DNA from: Sphingobacterium thalpophilum
GTDB taxonomy: Bacteria; Bacteroidota; Bacteroidia; Sphingobacteriales; Sphingobacteriaceae
Direction of reading: 5' to 3'
DNA: 64,000 nucleotides
NCBI RefSeq assembly: GCF_901482695.1
Contig: NZ_LR590484.1
Span: 4,278,001 to 4,342,000, forward strand
In this document: one piece after another, positions 36,188-44,334 of the stretch
How positions within the stretch are numbered: position 1 is the first letter of the stretch
How the letters are laid out: the number at the start of each line of letters is the position of its first letter
The notes under the pieces: model-generated
What the model was told of the DNA's origin: nothing
Databases searched by the model: none
The model's input: only the letters and a program-made list of their open reading frames with translations
Position numbers and translations under genes: made by a program

Positions 36188-36274
36188 AATTTTCCGCACG
36201 ATTTTTAATGAGCCTGTACTCAAAAATTATTCACAGTTTGCCTTATTAAAAACATCATTTTAAATAGCATATAT

Positions 36275-36781
36275 CTACTCCTTAGTCAGATACAATTGAA
36301 TAAAGCCATTTTTAAGTGTCTGGTTTTTTGGAGTAAATTTAGAATTCAGCTCGCTGTTGTTTCCAAAAGTTGCTCCGGCTCCCGTGATTAACGGATTGAT
36401 GTTGAAATAAATATCTGTAACCAGATCCTTGTCGATAAAAGCGTTGAAGGTACCTGCTCCACCTCCGACGGCGATTTGTTGTACACCTTTCGAGGACATA
36501 TATTGAATAGCCTCTTCGGGGCTGCCCACAGTCTTGTAGCCTTCTGCCGTGTAGGGGCTATTACACAGTATGATGATTTCTATCCCATTAAAAAGTGCTT
36601 TGACCTCTGACGGAAATTTTAGAAAATTTTCAAAGGTTTTTAATCCTATCACGACATTGCCAACCTGTCTGACAAACTGTATATAAAATTCCATTGCTTC
36701 GGGGGGCAATTGATGATGTGGATTGTCGGACATCAGGATCCTTCCGTTTGCCGAGACATTGGCGATTACCGTTACTTTCAT
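36275..36781 (-). CDS. Dihydrofolate reductase family (RibD C-terminal domain) protein
   Basis: A 168-residue protein of the RibD-C/DHFR-like family. VIANVSANGRILMSDN is the N-terminal strand with the substrate loop, VVIGLKTFENFL the NADPH-side helix, and IAVGGGAGTFNAFI the second nucleotide contact. The substrate is unknown; such stand-alone members are common NADPH-dependent reductases. It is divergent from an HxlR regulator 89 bases away, a common pairing in which the regulator controls the reductase. A copy of its last ~16 codons lies at 45060-45116. Confidence 0.85.
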   Translation of the reverse strand: MKVTVIANVSANGRILMSDNPHHQLPPEAMEFYIQFVRQVGNVVIGLKTFENFLKFPSEVKALFNGIEIIILCNSPYTAEGYKTVGSPEEAIQYMSSKGVQQIAVGGGAGTFNAFIDKDLVTDIYFNINPLITGAGATFGNNSELNSKFTPKNQTLKNGFIQLYLTKE

Positions 36782-36870
36782 AATGACTATTTTAAATTTC
36801 TGACCACAAAACTATTGGATATTGAATTTGTATTTGCTATTCATTACCTTTAGGAAAGTGACTATTTTTT

Positions 36871-37227
36871 ATGGATAATATTAAAAATAACGTTGACAAA
36901 GAAACGATACTGGCCCTCAAAGATGCTATAGAACTGTTGAGTGGCAAATGGAAATTTTGCATTCTGCATAATCTTCGGCATTATGGTACAATGAGGTTCA
37001 AGGATTTGCAGGAAGCATCTCAGGGGATTTCTCCAAAAGTGTTGTCGAAAGAGTTGCAGGAACTGGAAGAAAACCTGCTGATCACGCGGACAGTCAACAG
37101 CACAAAACCGATTACAGTGTCTTATGCGCCTACCCAATATGCAGAGGAAGTGCAACCTGTCATCCATGCTTTGCTGGACTTTGGGCTGAAGCATCGGAAG
37201 AAAATCAAAGGGAAATATGACAATTAA
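36871..37227 (+). CDS. HxlR family (DUF24) winged-helix transcriptional regulator
   Basis: A 118-residue regulator. The HxlR signature is clear: LLSGKWKFCILHNLRHYGTM, then RFKDLQ, GISPKVLSKELQELEENLL. HxlR proteins often sense reactive electrophiles or oxidants by a cysteine in the KWKxxIL segment, and Cys is present here. The divergent DHFR-like gene is the likely target; TGACTATTTT occurs directly before each of the two starts (36784-36793 and 36859-36868). The start of the following exported-protein gene lies just past its stop. Confidence 0.9.
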   Translation: MDNIKNNVDKETILALKDAIELLSGKWKFCILHNLRHYGTMRFKDLQEASQGISPKVLSKELQELEENLLITRTVNSTKPITVSYAPTQYAEEVQPVIHALLDFGLKHRKKIKGKYDN

Positions 37228-37237
37228 AGATTATAAG

Positions 37238-38035
37238 ATGAAATATTTGGTTTATCTTCTTTTTCTATATTCTATTTCTGTCAACGCACAAGAAATTACG
37301 TATAAGCCCGGTACCAATACAAAGCTAATGTCGATGCGTTTTGCCATAGTGGATACAGTTAATAATCACATCTTTAAACAGCATCCGGAGGTGACCCAAA
37401 TATCAACCCCTTCGGCGTGTAGCAATCCCCCGATTATCTGGGTCCGTGATAGTCCTAAAGATATCTCGTTTTATGATATGACTTTTAAAGGGGATTCTTT
37501 AGATATAAAAAATAAATATGGGGAAATTCATTTTACCGCGCCAAAAGTTTCATTATATGGATTGCTAGGAAAACAGAAATTTGATTTTCGGACGCATTGG
37601 ACCGTTGGGCAAACTATATATAAGGATTCTATTGTTTATTTAATTGATTATAGTACCGGTGAGCGATCCGATGTGGCAGGGAACGGGACGGCTGCACGAT
37701 TTCTTGGGAGGTACGAGGATCTCGGTAAGCAAATTGCCGATAAGCTCCGGGAAAGCAATGTATCGCATTTAGCTGACTCTGTCCTTGTATTGCAGGGACG
37801 GATAGAAAAAGGCGGGAATAAACCGCTGGAAGATCTAAAATTGATCGTGGGCCAGCGGTCTGTTTTTTCCGATATAGCTTTACAAATATTCGGAGAGCGC
37901 AAAAATACATGGCATCCGGCTACCTTTTTTTCTGGTATGACGGGAGTAAGTATAATTAAATTCTACATCAAACTAGAACCATCTGGTACGGTCTCAATTA
38001 TGCCGTCAAAGTATATGGATGCTGTCTTTCAGTAA
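37238..38035 (+). CDS. Exported protein, member B of the local paralogue family
   Basis: A 265-residue protein from ATG 37238, which gives a clean signal peptide (MKYLVYLLFLYSISVNAQ); an upstream ATG at 37217 overlaps the HxlR gene and adds seven polar residues. It shares with the products at 8617, 41788 and 42820 the DMTFKGDSLDIKNKY segment, the DSVLVLQGRIEKGG strand and Gly turn, and the C-terminal IIKFYIKLEPSGTVSI. WHPATFFSG before the last strand is reminiscent of the W-x-PA of TonB C-terminal domains. Function unknown; probably periplasmic. Confidence 0.8.
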   Translation: MKYLVYLLFLYSISVNAQEITYKPGTNTKLMSMRFAIVDTVNNHIFKQHPEVTQISTPSACSNPPIIWVRDSPKDISFYDMTFKGDSLDIKNKYGEIHFTAPKVSLYGLLGKQKFDFRTHWTVGQTIYKDSIVYLIDYSTGERSDVAGNGTAARFLGRYEDLGKQIADKLRESNVSHLADSVLVLQGRIEKGGNKPLEDLKLIVGQRSVFSDIALQIFGERKNTWHPATFFSGMTGVSIIKFYIKLEPSGTVSIMPSKYMDAVFQ

Positions 38036-38060
38036 AATCAATGCAATGACGATTCCTGTC

Positions 38061-38117
38061 AATACAGAACACTTTTCTATTGATTTTATCTTTTGAAAGG
38101 GATAGATTTTCTGTATT
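38061..38117 (+). terminator. Inverted repeat after member B, weak terminator
   Basis: AATACAGAA (38061-38069) and TTCTGTATT (38109-38117) are inverted copies with a 39-base AT-rich loop. It lies between convergent genes. The stem is weak and the loop long, so this is tentative. Confidence 0.3.
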
Positions 38118-38131
38118 GCTATTAGGCATTT

Positions 38132-38406
38132 TCACCTGTTTATTTTTTTCAAGGCATCCAGATATTTTTTCTTAACACCGTTGTCATTTTCTTGATCGCG
38201 AAGCATTTCAATTTTGGGCAATAGTTTCTTGTTGTTTTCTGTTTTTAATTTTACAATTTCTGATAAAGCATAAGCAGCTGCCCAGCGTACCACAGTACTA
38301 TTGTTTTCGGCATTAGGCAAGAGATATCAAATAGCCACTCGCCAAGGGTTTTTACCTTTCCCTTGGCTTTAATGGTCCTATCCTTAAATAATGCTTCAAT
38401 GCTCAT
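38132..38406 (-). pseudogene. HEAT-repeat protein gene with internal deletion and frameshift
   Basis: On the minus strand ATG 38404-38406 starts MSIEALFKDRTIKAKGKVKT and then LGEWLFDIS. After a frame change the C-terminal HEAT repeat follows (STVVRWAAAYALSEIVKLKT, ending YLDALKKINR). Full-length relatives have about 200 residues with several HEAT units; here about 90 residues from the middle are missing. Its ATG overlaps the TGA of the VOC remnant upstream, showing that both belonged to one operon. Confidence 0.7.
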
Positions 38407-38580
38407 AAACCGTGTTGTTGTGTTTCAAGACTGCCGTTCCAGTTGATGTTAAAGTTATCTGCAAACATGCCGAAATAGGAGTTCCAAAAAGTGTCTGGCA
38501 CAGCCATCGTTATTTGACCATTGGCTGAAAGCCCGTTGAAAGAGCTTGTCGGCCTTCTCTTTGCTCTCCGAATCGATAGA
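38403..38580 (-). pseudogene. VOC/PhnB-like protein, 3' remnant with frameshift
   Basis: The minus strand reads SESKEKADKLF, then with one extra base NGLSANGQITMAVPDTFWNS and YFGMFADNFNINW, ending at TGA 38403-38405. FWNSYFGM...D.FxINW is the signature ending of PhnB-type vicinal-oxygen-chelate proteins (usually ~145 residues). Only ~58 residues are left, and the DUF1801 gene now abuts the break. Confidence 0.65.
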
Positions 38581-38598
38581 AATAGAGAAAAATTATTA

Positions 38599-39054
38599 TT
38601 ATTTTTTTAGTTTACTCTCATACAGTGAAATCCACTCTAATGCGCTCATTTTTTTCATCAGTTCGCCAATGAGGTCGAACGGGATATCTTCCGGCTTTTT
38701 AAACCGGATACAGCTTTTACCCATATCCAGCTTCTTGCTGCTGTGTTTAGGATATTCCGAAACAAACCATTCCAATAATGCAGGATCGGAATAGATGCCC
38801 ATATGGTAAAGGTTGATGGAGTTTTTCTGCGAAGCGATACCAGCAAAGGGAAGTGGCTCAGCCGGTTTGCAATGGTAGCCTGCGGGATAAAGGCTGTGCG
38901 GGACAACATATCCCAGACCGCCATAACTGATTGCAGCAATAAAACCTTCGGGCAGGTTTTGCATGATGGTATTGTGCAGTTTATTAAAGGCTTCTGAATG
39001 GTCTTTTGGCACATTTGCCAGGATTTCTTCAACGGTATTTCCGACGGCTTTCAT
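38599..39054 (-). CDS. DUF1801 domain-containing protein
   Basis: A 151-residue protein with the DUF1801 pattern: a first helix VEEILANVPKDHSEAFNKLH, then PEGFIAAISYGGLGYVVPH, and the C-terminal GKSCIRFKKPEDIPFDLI. Members have a YdhG/frataxin-like fold and no settled function. It was probably the first gene of a leftward operon whose next two genes (VOC, HEAT-repeat) are now remnants. It appears intact. Confidence 0.82.
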   Translation of the reverse strand: MKAVGNTVEEILANVPKDHSEAFNKLHNTIMQNLPEGFIAAISYGGLGYVVPHSLYPAGYHCKPAEPLPFAGIASQKNSINLYHMGIYSDPALLEWFVSEYPKHSSKKLDMGKSCIRFKKPEDIPFDLIGELMKKMSALEWISLYESKLKK

Positions 39055-39455
39055 AATATGTTAGTTCAGATCGATTACTACTTGCTTGTGCGTAATAATA
39101 GCATCATAATTGCAGTGATAAATACTTTTCTTTTTCATATCATTGATCGACATTTTCTTTTGTAAGAAAATGATGTTCCAATATAATGAAAAAATACATA
39201 AAAACATTTAAAATACATGTTGCTATAGCGGAATTTCCCGTGTGATTTTTATTGTGTCTGTATTCAGAATTTTTTGGCAGCTTACCTTATAAATAGCAAG
39301 TAGCCTGTCGTATTATAGTGCGTTTAATTTAATCCATTCCTCCAATGAGGCAAATGGTGCTGGTACTTCAACTTAATTATAATCTTTTAAAAAATGCGGT
39401 AACCGATATTTATTTCCTGCGTCTAACAAGAAAAGTAAGATAAAAAAATTAAATT
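39055..39455. other. Intergenic region, contains a diverged repeat
   Basis: No gene seen. About 55 bases near 39237-39291 resemble, at roughly 70 percent by eye, the segment after the GDPD hairpin near 36199-36253; both share GATTTTTA, then CTGTAyTCA and a CAGyTTrCCTTAT block. The two may be relics of one duplicated segment. The promoter of the 39456 gene should be near the right end. Confidence 0.35.
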
Positions 39456-39779
39456 ATGAACTTTCAACAAATAGTTTGGATCGCAGTAGCGATAAGTGTA
39501 CTCATTTCAATTTTCGGAGTCAGGTATCTGAAACATCGGGAAAACATGTTTCTTATCCGCAGAAATCAATATTTAAAACAAGAACCTAATTTATCAGGAT
39601 ATTTTTCAGGCGGGTTAATATTATTGGGAACATGCATTGGCGTTACAGTTGGTTTGATTTTAAGACAGTATATAAATGCTGAAATTATACCCAGCGCATT
39701 GTTATACATTTTATGCGTAGCATTTTTCTGCGGGATCGCTCTTTTAATTACCTACTATTATTTTAAGAGCTTGAAATAG
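39456..39779 (+). CDS. Small membrane protein upstream of an ECF sigma unit
   Basis: A 107-residue protein with three hydrophobic segments (about residues 7-25, 51-69 and 82-103) and a basic loop after the first. It recalls the small DUF6249-type membrane proteins often encoded beside ECF sigma/anti-sigma genes in Bacteroidota, but the match is by layout only. The sigma factor gene begins 159 bases downstream. Confidence 0.6.
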   Translation: MNFQQIVWIAVAISVLISIFGVRYLKHRENMFLIRRNQYLKQEPNLSGYFSGGLILLGTCIGVTVGLILRQYINAEIIPSALLYILCVAFFCGIALLITYYYFKSLK

Positions 39780-39938
39780 AATATGCCATTTCTTTTACTT
39801 TACATGTGATCCACTGCACCAGCAATTGGCCGGTGGGCAAATAAATAGAAGCGAGATACCGGCGTATTTAAAGAAAGCCGTTATTCCTAAGATAAAAATC
39901 AAAGAAGTGATGTTTGATAGAATCATGTATTAACACAA

Positions 39939-40493
39939 ATGGTATCTGATACAAATAAAACGAGTGACGAAAAACTTATTGAAGAAGTTTTTAATGGAAA
40001 TATTATGTCTTTTTCGATTTTAATAGACCGGTATAGTTCGTTTGTTTTTCAGATCGTGATCAAGATTACTGGCAACAGGGAATTTGCAGAAGAGATTACA
40101 CAAGATGTCTTTCTCAAGGTTTATAAAAACCTACATAAATTTCAATTTAAGTCAAAGTTTAGTACCTGGTTATATCGGGTGGCATATACCACAGCAATTT
40201 CTGCCAATAGGAAAGTGCCGAAATTATTTTTAGTTGAAGATTTTGAGAAACACTATTCTAATGAGATTTACGAAGAAGAGACCGAAGTCGAGTGGCTAGA
40301 TAAAGGACAGTTAAATATGGCCTTTAAAAAAGCGCTATCCGACCTCGATGAAGCCGACAACCTGATCATAACCTTATATTATCTAAATGAGCAGTCTATT
40401 GACGATATATGCACGATTTTAAATCTCAGGAATAGCGCCGTCAAAACCCGGCTACACAGAGCTAGAACACGATTAAAAAAACTCTTAATATAA
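39939..40493 (+). CDS. ECF-type RNA polymerase sigma factor
   Basis: A 184-residue sigma-70 family protein. Region 2 is FSILIDRYSSFVFQIVIKIT, then EEITQDVFLKVY and KFSTWLYRVAYTTAIS; region 4 is SIDDICTILNLRNSAVKTRL, then HRARTRLKKLL. It directs RNA polymerase to stress or envelope promoters. The gene for a membrane partner with anti-sigma features follows 11 bases later and should hold it inactive. Confidence 0.92.
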   Translation: MVSDTNKTSDEKLIEEVFNGNIMSFSILIDRYSSFVFQIVIKITGNREFAEEITQDVFLKVYKNLHKFQFKSKFSTWLYRVAYTTAISANRKVPKLFLVEDFEKHYSNEIYEEETEVEWLDKGQLNMAFKKALSDLDEADNLIITLYYLNEQSIDDICTILNLRNSAVKTRLHRARTRLKKLLI

Positions 40494-40504
40494 ATTTGCA
40501 CGCG

Positions 40505-40993
40505 ATGTCTGAAAACGAGTACAACGAAAATATGCTTTGGAAGTTTGTCGATGGCAATCTTTCCGAACAACAAAAAAGCGATTTGTTACAGGAATGCGCT
40601 GTTAATAGAACTTTGGCCGATAAACTGGAGGAGATCAAATCCGCCCATTCCCGGTTGAAACATTTGATGGAGGAATCTATTATCCCCGGTCCTCAATTGA
40701 CTACCGCCGTTATGTCAGAGATAAATAAATTTGAAATGGCAAAAACGGAATCTGATAGAAGATATAGCTCGATTATTATCATGGCCACTTTTCTGATACT
40801 TATCGCGTGTCTAAGCATTCCGCTCTATTATTGCATCACAATAGCAACTTATAAGGATAATCTTTTAGCCATCCTCAGCAATGAAATTTTTTTGAGCTCC
40901 ATTCCAATTGTACTGGTTTTCATCGCTGCGCTTTTTGTCTCTTCCAAGATCAGGCTGACCCTGTTGAAAGACGGTATGATGCGTAATTTTTAG
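40505..40993 (+). CDS. Putative membrane anti-sigma factor
   Basis: A 162-residue protein from ATG 40505 (a TTG three codons upstream is possible). Residues 1-60 are a charged cytoplasmic region (NMLWKFVDGNLSEQQKSDLL, the usual opening of anti-sigma ZAS-like domains, though no HxxxCxxC zinc motif is present). Two membrane segments follow (about 85-110 and 124-143). Its position right after the ECF gene supports an anti-sigma role. The extracytoplasmic part is only a short loop, so sensing may need another partner. Confidence 0.7.
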   Translation: MSENEYNENMLWKFVDGNLSEQQKSDLLQECAVNRTLADKLEEIKSAHSRLKHLMEESIIPGPQLTTAVMSEINKFEMAKTESDRRYSSIIIMATFLILIACLSIPLYYCITIATYKDNLLAILSNEIFLSSIPIVLVFIAALFVSSKIRLTLLKDGMMRNF

Positions 40994-41188
40994 ACGGAAC
41001 GTTTGCTCTTGACCAGTAGCATCCAAAGGAAGTTATCAATAAGACGCGACTGAAAGGTGGTTTTAGATGATGTAATAATATTCTTAAATAAAGCAAACTC
41101 AAAGTTGAACATTACGCTTTTAAAGTCTGGCTCGATGTCCTCCTATAAAAAAATCGGATTAGATGTTTGATTTGCTTATTTTTGGAGT

Positions 41189-41392
41189 ATGAAAGCATTT
41201 CGTCTAGATAGGTCGGCATTCAAAGCCCATAGTGCAGAAGATGCAGCAAAACATGCGAAATATTATGCGGATTTAAGTTGGCAACTGCGGCTCGAAATAG
41301 CATTTTATTTAAATAGCGTTGCGTATAATTTTCCAATTGATAGTCTCCCTAAAGTGGATAGAAGTAAATTTAAAGTTTCTTCGATAGGCTAA
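41189..41392 (+). CDS. Small partner protein of a nucleotidyltransferase module
   Basis: A 67-residue protein (MKAFRLDRSAFKAHSAEDAA, then DLSWQLRLEIAFYLNSVAYN). Small proteins with this opening and a PKVDRSKF-type ending commonly precede an AbiEii-like or MNT-like nucleotidyltransferase gene in Bacteroidota (from memory). Here a truncated nucleotidyltransferase frame follows after 13 bases. It may be an orphan partner or antitoxin. Function unproven. Confidence 0.6.
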   Translation: MKAFRLDRSAFKAHSAEDAAKHAKYYADLSWQLRLEIAFYLNSVAYNFPIDSLPKVDRSKFKVSSIG

Positions 41393-41405
41393 TCAAGAAC
41401 TTTTC

Positions 41406-41483
41406 ATGGCAAATATTTTTAACGAAGATTTCAGGGATTTTGTTACAGCGTTAAATAAAAACGAAGTACGATATACTATCTAG
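41406..41483 (+). pseudogene. Nucleotidyltransferase, N-terminal stub
   Basis: ATG 41406 begins MANIFNEDFRDFVTALNKNE followed by VRYTI and a TAG at 41481-41483. This is the usual N-terminus of a small nucleotidyltransferase; the GG-x-A active-site motif would come directly after the stop but is absent. The rest of the gene has been lost, and 41484-41787 holds no recognisable gene. Confidence 0.6.
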
Positions 41484-41787
41484 GCATAATGTCAGGCCAA
41501 TTGTAAAAAGAAGGAAAAAATCTGATAAAACCCAGATCTTCACATCTAAAAAGAAAGGTTGAAAGGACACAACAAACAGATAAAGTGGAAGCCGAAGACC
41601 AAGGCATTTTTACGCCTCGATCCAGATTTTAGAGATGAGGAGGCCAAGCGGGAGTTGTTGAATAGTCTCAACCGTGCGTGTATCTCGTTTCTGACGAAGT
41701 GGAGGGATTCTACGTCTTATTCTGCCTTTTTCGAGCATTTGTGAATAATCGGTTTAAATATAACTCGTTTAGACAATATTATAAGTT

Positions 41788-42642
41788 ATGAGATATTATA
41801 GCATTAAATTCATTTATTATCTAACGTTAAATTGTTGCCTCTTAATTAGTTGTAATAGTTCAGCTTTAGCACAAAATAAGGTTCATTTTAGGAACAAACA
41901 GATAACAAAAAACATTGCAAAGCTATTTGAGAACTATCCTGATGTTAATGGTTTGCAAATTAACTTTCGGAATGATACCGCGGAATCAATTTATATACTT
42001 GGGAAAAATGAGGACAATATATTAAAAGGGTCAAAATATGAGACTTATTATTCCCTCAAATATTCTGGCGATCTGTTTTTTTTGAAAAGGAAATTTCCGA
42101 TGATAGACGAATTTGTGCGAAGCAATAGATTGGCCGACAATATTAAAGTACATGAGAGGGAAAGAAATTTTGTTTTAGTCGTAGAACCATCGTCCACTTC
42201 GATCAAACCGCTTTCGGATACAGGACCGGTTTTTTGTGGTTTCCGACACTCATCTTTACTGAGATTTGTGAAAAGGTTAAATGCTAATTATAAAGAAACA
42301 ATTGTTCCCGCAGGTGATTCTATTCTGATTCTTCAGGCTATTGTAAACAGAGATGGCAGTCTTGGCAAAAAGATGCTATTGCATGGAAATGAAGACGATA
42401 AATTATATCGCTATATATGCGCTAATTATCAGGACTATAATCAAGAAAACAAAGCTAATTTAAATACTAAAGGATTGTTTTTGCCATATCTCTCAGGAGG
42501 AACTCCTTTAACCAGCATCATAGAGATTTTTGTGCGCTTAAATCCGGACAGGACATTTAGTGTCAGTGGGAGTGGTAGAGAAAGAAAGCTTCGCATGAAG
42601 GATTATAAAGAAGATCCGAACGCTCCTCTGCAGATATATTAA
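41788..42642 (+). CDS. Exported lipoprotein-like protein, member C of the paralogue family
   Basis: A 284-residue protein. The N-terminus MRYYSIKFIYYLTLNCCLLI followed by SCNSS gives a possible lipobox (LLISC), making it a lipoprotein candidate. It is the closest relative of the next gene's product. Shared blocks: YSLKYSGDLFFLKRKFPMID, DSILILQAIVNRDGSLGKKM, LLHGNEDDKLYR and the C-terminal FVRLNPDRTFSVSGSGRERK, then a D-P-x-x-PL ending. No known domain beyond a possible TonB-C-like order. It forms a tandem pair with 42820. Confidence 0.82.
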   Translation: MRYYSIKFIYYLTLNCCLLISCNSSALAQNKVHFRNKQITKNIAKLFENYPDVNGLQINFRNDTAESIYILGKNEDNILKGSKYETYYSLKYSGDLFFLKRKFPMIDEFVRSNRLADNIKVHERERNFVLVVEPSSTSIKPLSDTGPVFCGFRHSSLLRFVKRLNANYKETIVPAGDSILILQAIVNRDGSLGKKMLLHGNEDDKLYRYICANYQDYNQENKANLNTKGLFLPYLSGGTPLTSIIEIFVRLNPDRTFSVSGSGRERKLRMKDYKEDPNAPLQIY

Positions 42643-42819
42643 TAATGTTATGAAATACAGGATCTTCGGAGGGCAACTCACTTTTGGCCATGACTATGGC
42701 CTCTTTGGGTGGATCAAATGGAGTAACACATATTGCGATGCCTGAGAGATACAAATCAGACTGCCATCGGTCAGCTATGAGACAGAAGTTGATGGGATGA
42801 AACTTTAAGAATTGAAGTC

Positions 42820-43668
42820 ATGAAAAAAAATATAACAATTTTGTTTTTGTTATTACTAGTTTTTGGTTTTTTTATAGAAAACGGTTGTGCCCAATCCGCT
42901 TTTAAAGATTCTTCGGATGAAAAGAAGTTACAGGCAATTTTCAATACTTATAAAAATATTGATTCCTTAAATATGGTGTTTTTTAATAATATTCCATCAC
43001 TTCTTTATGTCGACGAACCATTGGAGGCCGAACTAGCCTACACGGGAAATAAAAAGAAGCTAACAATATATTACCTGAATTTTGAGGGCGATCAATTTTG
43101 GCTAAGGAACAAATATAATCTTCTATACGATTTTGTTTCTCAGAAGGACTTTATTTCTAAAGTTGAGCATCCCGGACAAGGTAAAGAGTTCAGAATATTG
43201 CTGACTCGCAGAGGCTCTAAAGTTGTTGATAGAGCCTACAGTTCTGCTTCCGGCCCGGGCGCATTCCTCAATCCTCAGAGAAAGCAGCATTTCATCGACC
43301 TGCTCAACAAAAATTATTTGAGCAAAAATGAAGCTGTCACTGACTCCATATTGATTATACAGTTTGCCACGACACGGGATGGCACCTTAGCCCAGCACGA
43401 AATTCTCTATGGGCACAAAGAATCACCGCTCTACAAAAACTTCTTTAAGACATACGCTGAATTTAATTCCAGATTGCCTAAAGAGCGATATCCTGCTACC
43501 AAAGGTCTCGTCCTGCCAAAGATGCAAAATGGAGAAAGAGTCGGTCTGATTGATTTTTTTATCCGGCTTAATCCGGATCGAACATTTACCGTTTCGGCAC
43601 AGGGAAACGATAGAGATTTAAAAATTAAGGATTTCAAAAACGATCCCGAAAATCCGCTTTTCCTGTAG
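42820..43668 (+). CDS. Exported protein, member D of the paralogue family
   Basis: A 282-residue protein with a signal peptide (residues 1-25, ending NGCAQ). It aligns along its length with member C: YYLNFEGDQFWLRNKYNLLY, DSILIIQFATTRDGTLAQHE, ILYGHKESPLYKNF, and FIRLNPDRTFTVSAQGNDRD with a DPENPLFL ending. The conserved RxNPDRTFxV strand and acidic tail distinguish C and D from A and B. A tandem duplication is the simplest origin. Function unknown; a terminator follows about 105 bases later. Confidence 0.82.
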   Translation: MKKNITILFLLLLVFGFFIENGCAQSAFKDSSDEKKLQAIFNTYKNIDSLNMVFFNNIPSLLYVDEPLEAELAYTGNKKKLTIYYLNFEGDQFWLRNKYNLLYDFVSQKDFISKVEHPGQGKEFRILLTRRGSKVVDRAYSSASGPGAFLNPQRKQHFIDLLNKNYLSKNEAVTDSILIIQFATTRDGTLAQHEILYGHKESPLYKNFFKTYAEFNSRLPKERYPATKGLVLPKMQNGERVGLIDFFIRLNPDRTFTVSAQGNDRDLKIKDFKNDPENPLFL

Positions 43669-43773
43669 ATTGTTGATTAATGCGAAAGAAGAAAGGATCA
43701 AGCAGATCGATTTTGAAAGTTTACATCTTTCATTTATGTTAACAGTTGCGATTTGATCAACTCTTTTATCCAA

Positions 43774-43806
43774 CTTCCCCAGCCGAATAGGGGAAGCTTT
43801 TTTTTG
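43774..43806 (+). terminator. Rho-independent terminator after member D
   Basis: CTTCCCC (43774-43780) and GGGGAAG (43790-43796) form a seven-base stem with a nine-base loop, followed by C and a run of T residues. Confidence 0.85.
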
Positions 43807-43929
43807 TACCGCAGAAACCTGTATCGCTGTAGTAAAAGAAGATTTTTGAAAATTGTTTATATTCGTTACTGTTTATTTATCAGACAGATATAATAAAATA
43901 TTAAGGTGGGACAACTTAAAAACAGATCT

Positions 43930-44334
43930 ATGTGGCAGTATTATTTAATCCTTGGCTTAGGATTAGTTTTCCTTTTACTTGCAATATTTAGCTTCCGCAA
44001 TACAATGGCATTTTTAAAAAATGGCGCTAAAGCTACAGCAACAGTAACCGATCTTCACAGCTATGAATCCGAAGGCGAAGTATTTGCACCGGTATTCACC
44101 TTTCGGACAAAAGACAACCAATTAATTACATTTGAATTGGCAGAAGGAAATGATCCTCCGGCCTGGAAGATAGGGGAAACGACCACTGTAATTTATGATC
44201 CCCACGATCCCTCAAAAGTATCGCTATATGGTTATTTTCGGATTTTTATTTGGACTATAGTTTCGCTTTCAATAGCTTTTCCATTAATAGTAACTGGTGG
44301 TGGCTATTTTATCGCTTCGAGATTTATCCTTTAA
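43930..44334 (+). CDS. DUF3592 domain membrane protein
   Basis: A 134-residue protein from ATG 43930 (a GTG at 43906 is possible). Two membrane segments (about residues 4-24 and 103-130) flank a beta-rich domain with the DUF3592 pattern: GAKATATVTDLHSYESEG, VFAPVFTFRTKD, and VIYDPHDPSKVSLYGYF. Function unknown. It abuts the outer-membrane barrel remnant. Confidence 0.8.
   Translation: MWQYYLILGLGLVFLLLAIFSFRNTMAFLKNGAKATATVTDLHSYESEGEVFAPVFTFRTKDNQLITFELAEGNDPPAWKIGETTTVIYDPHDPSKVSLYGYFRIFIWTIVSLSIAFPLIVTGGGYFIASRFIL

Noticed and set aside
41559..41744. 61-codon frame starting with TTG after the nucleotidyltransferase stub
   Set aside because: Charged, protein-like composition but no family and no clear start; may be a remnant, not annotated as a gene.
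42652..42750. 31-codon ATG frame between paralogues C and D (MKYRIFGGQLTFGHDYGLFG)
   Set aside because: Too short and unidentifiable; possibly a gene scrap.
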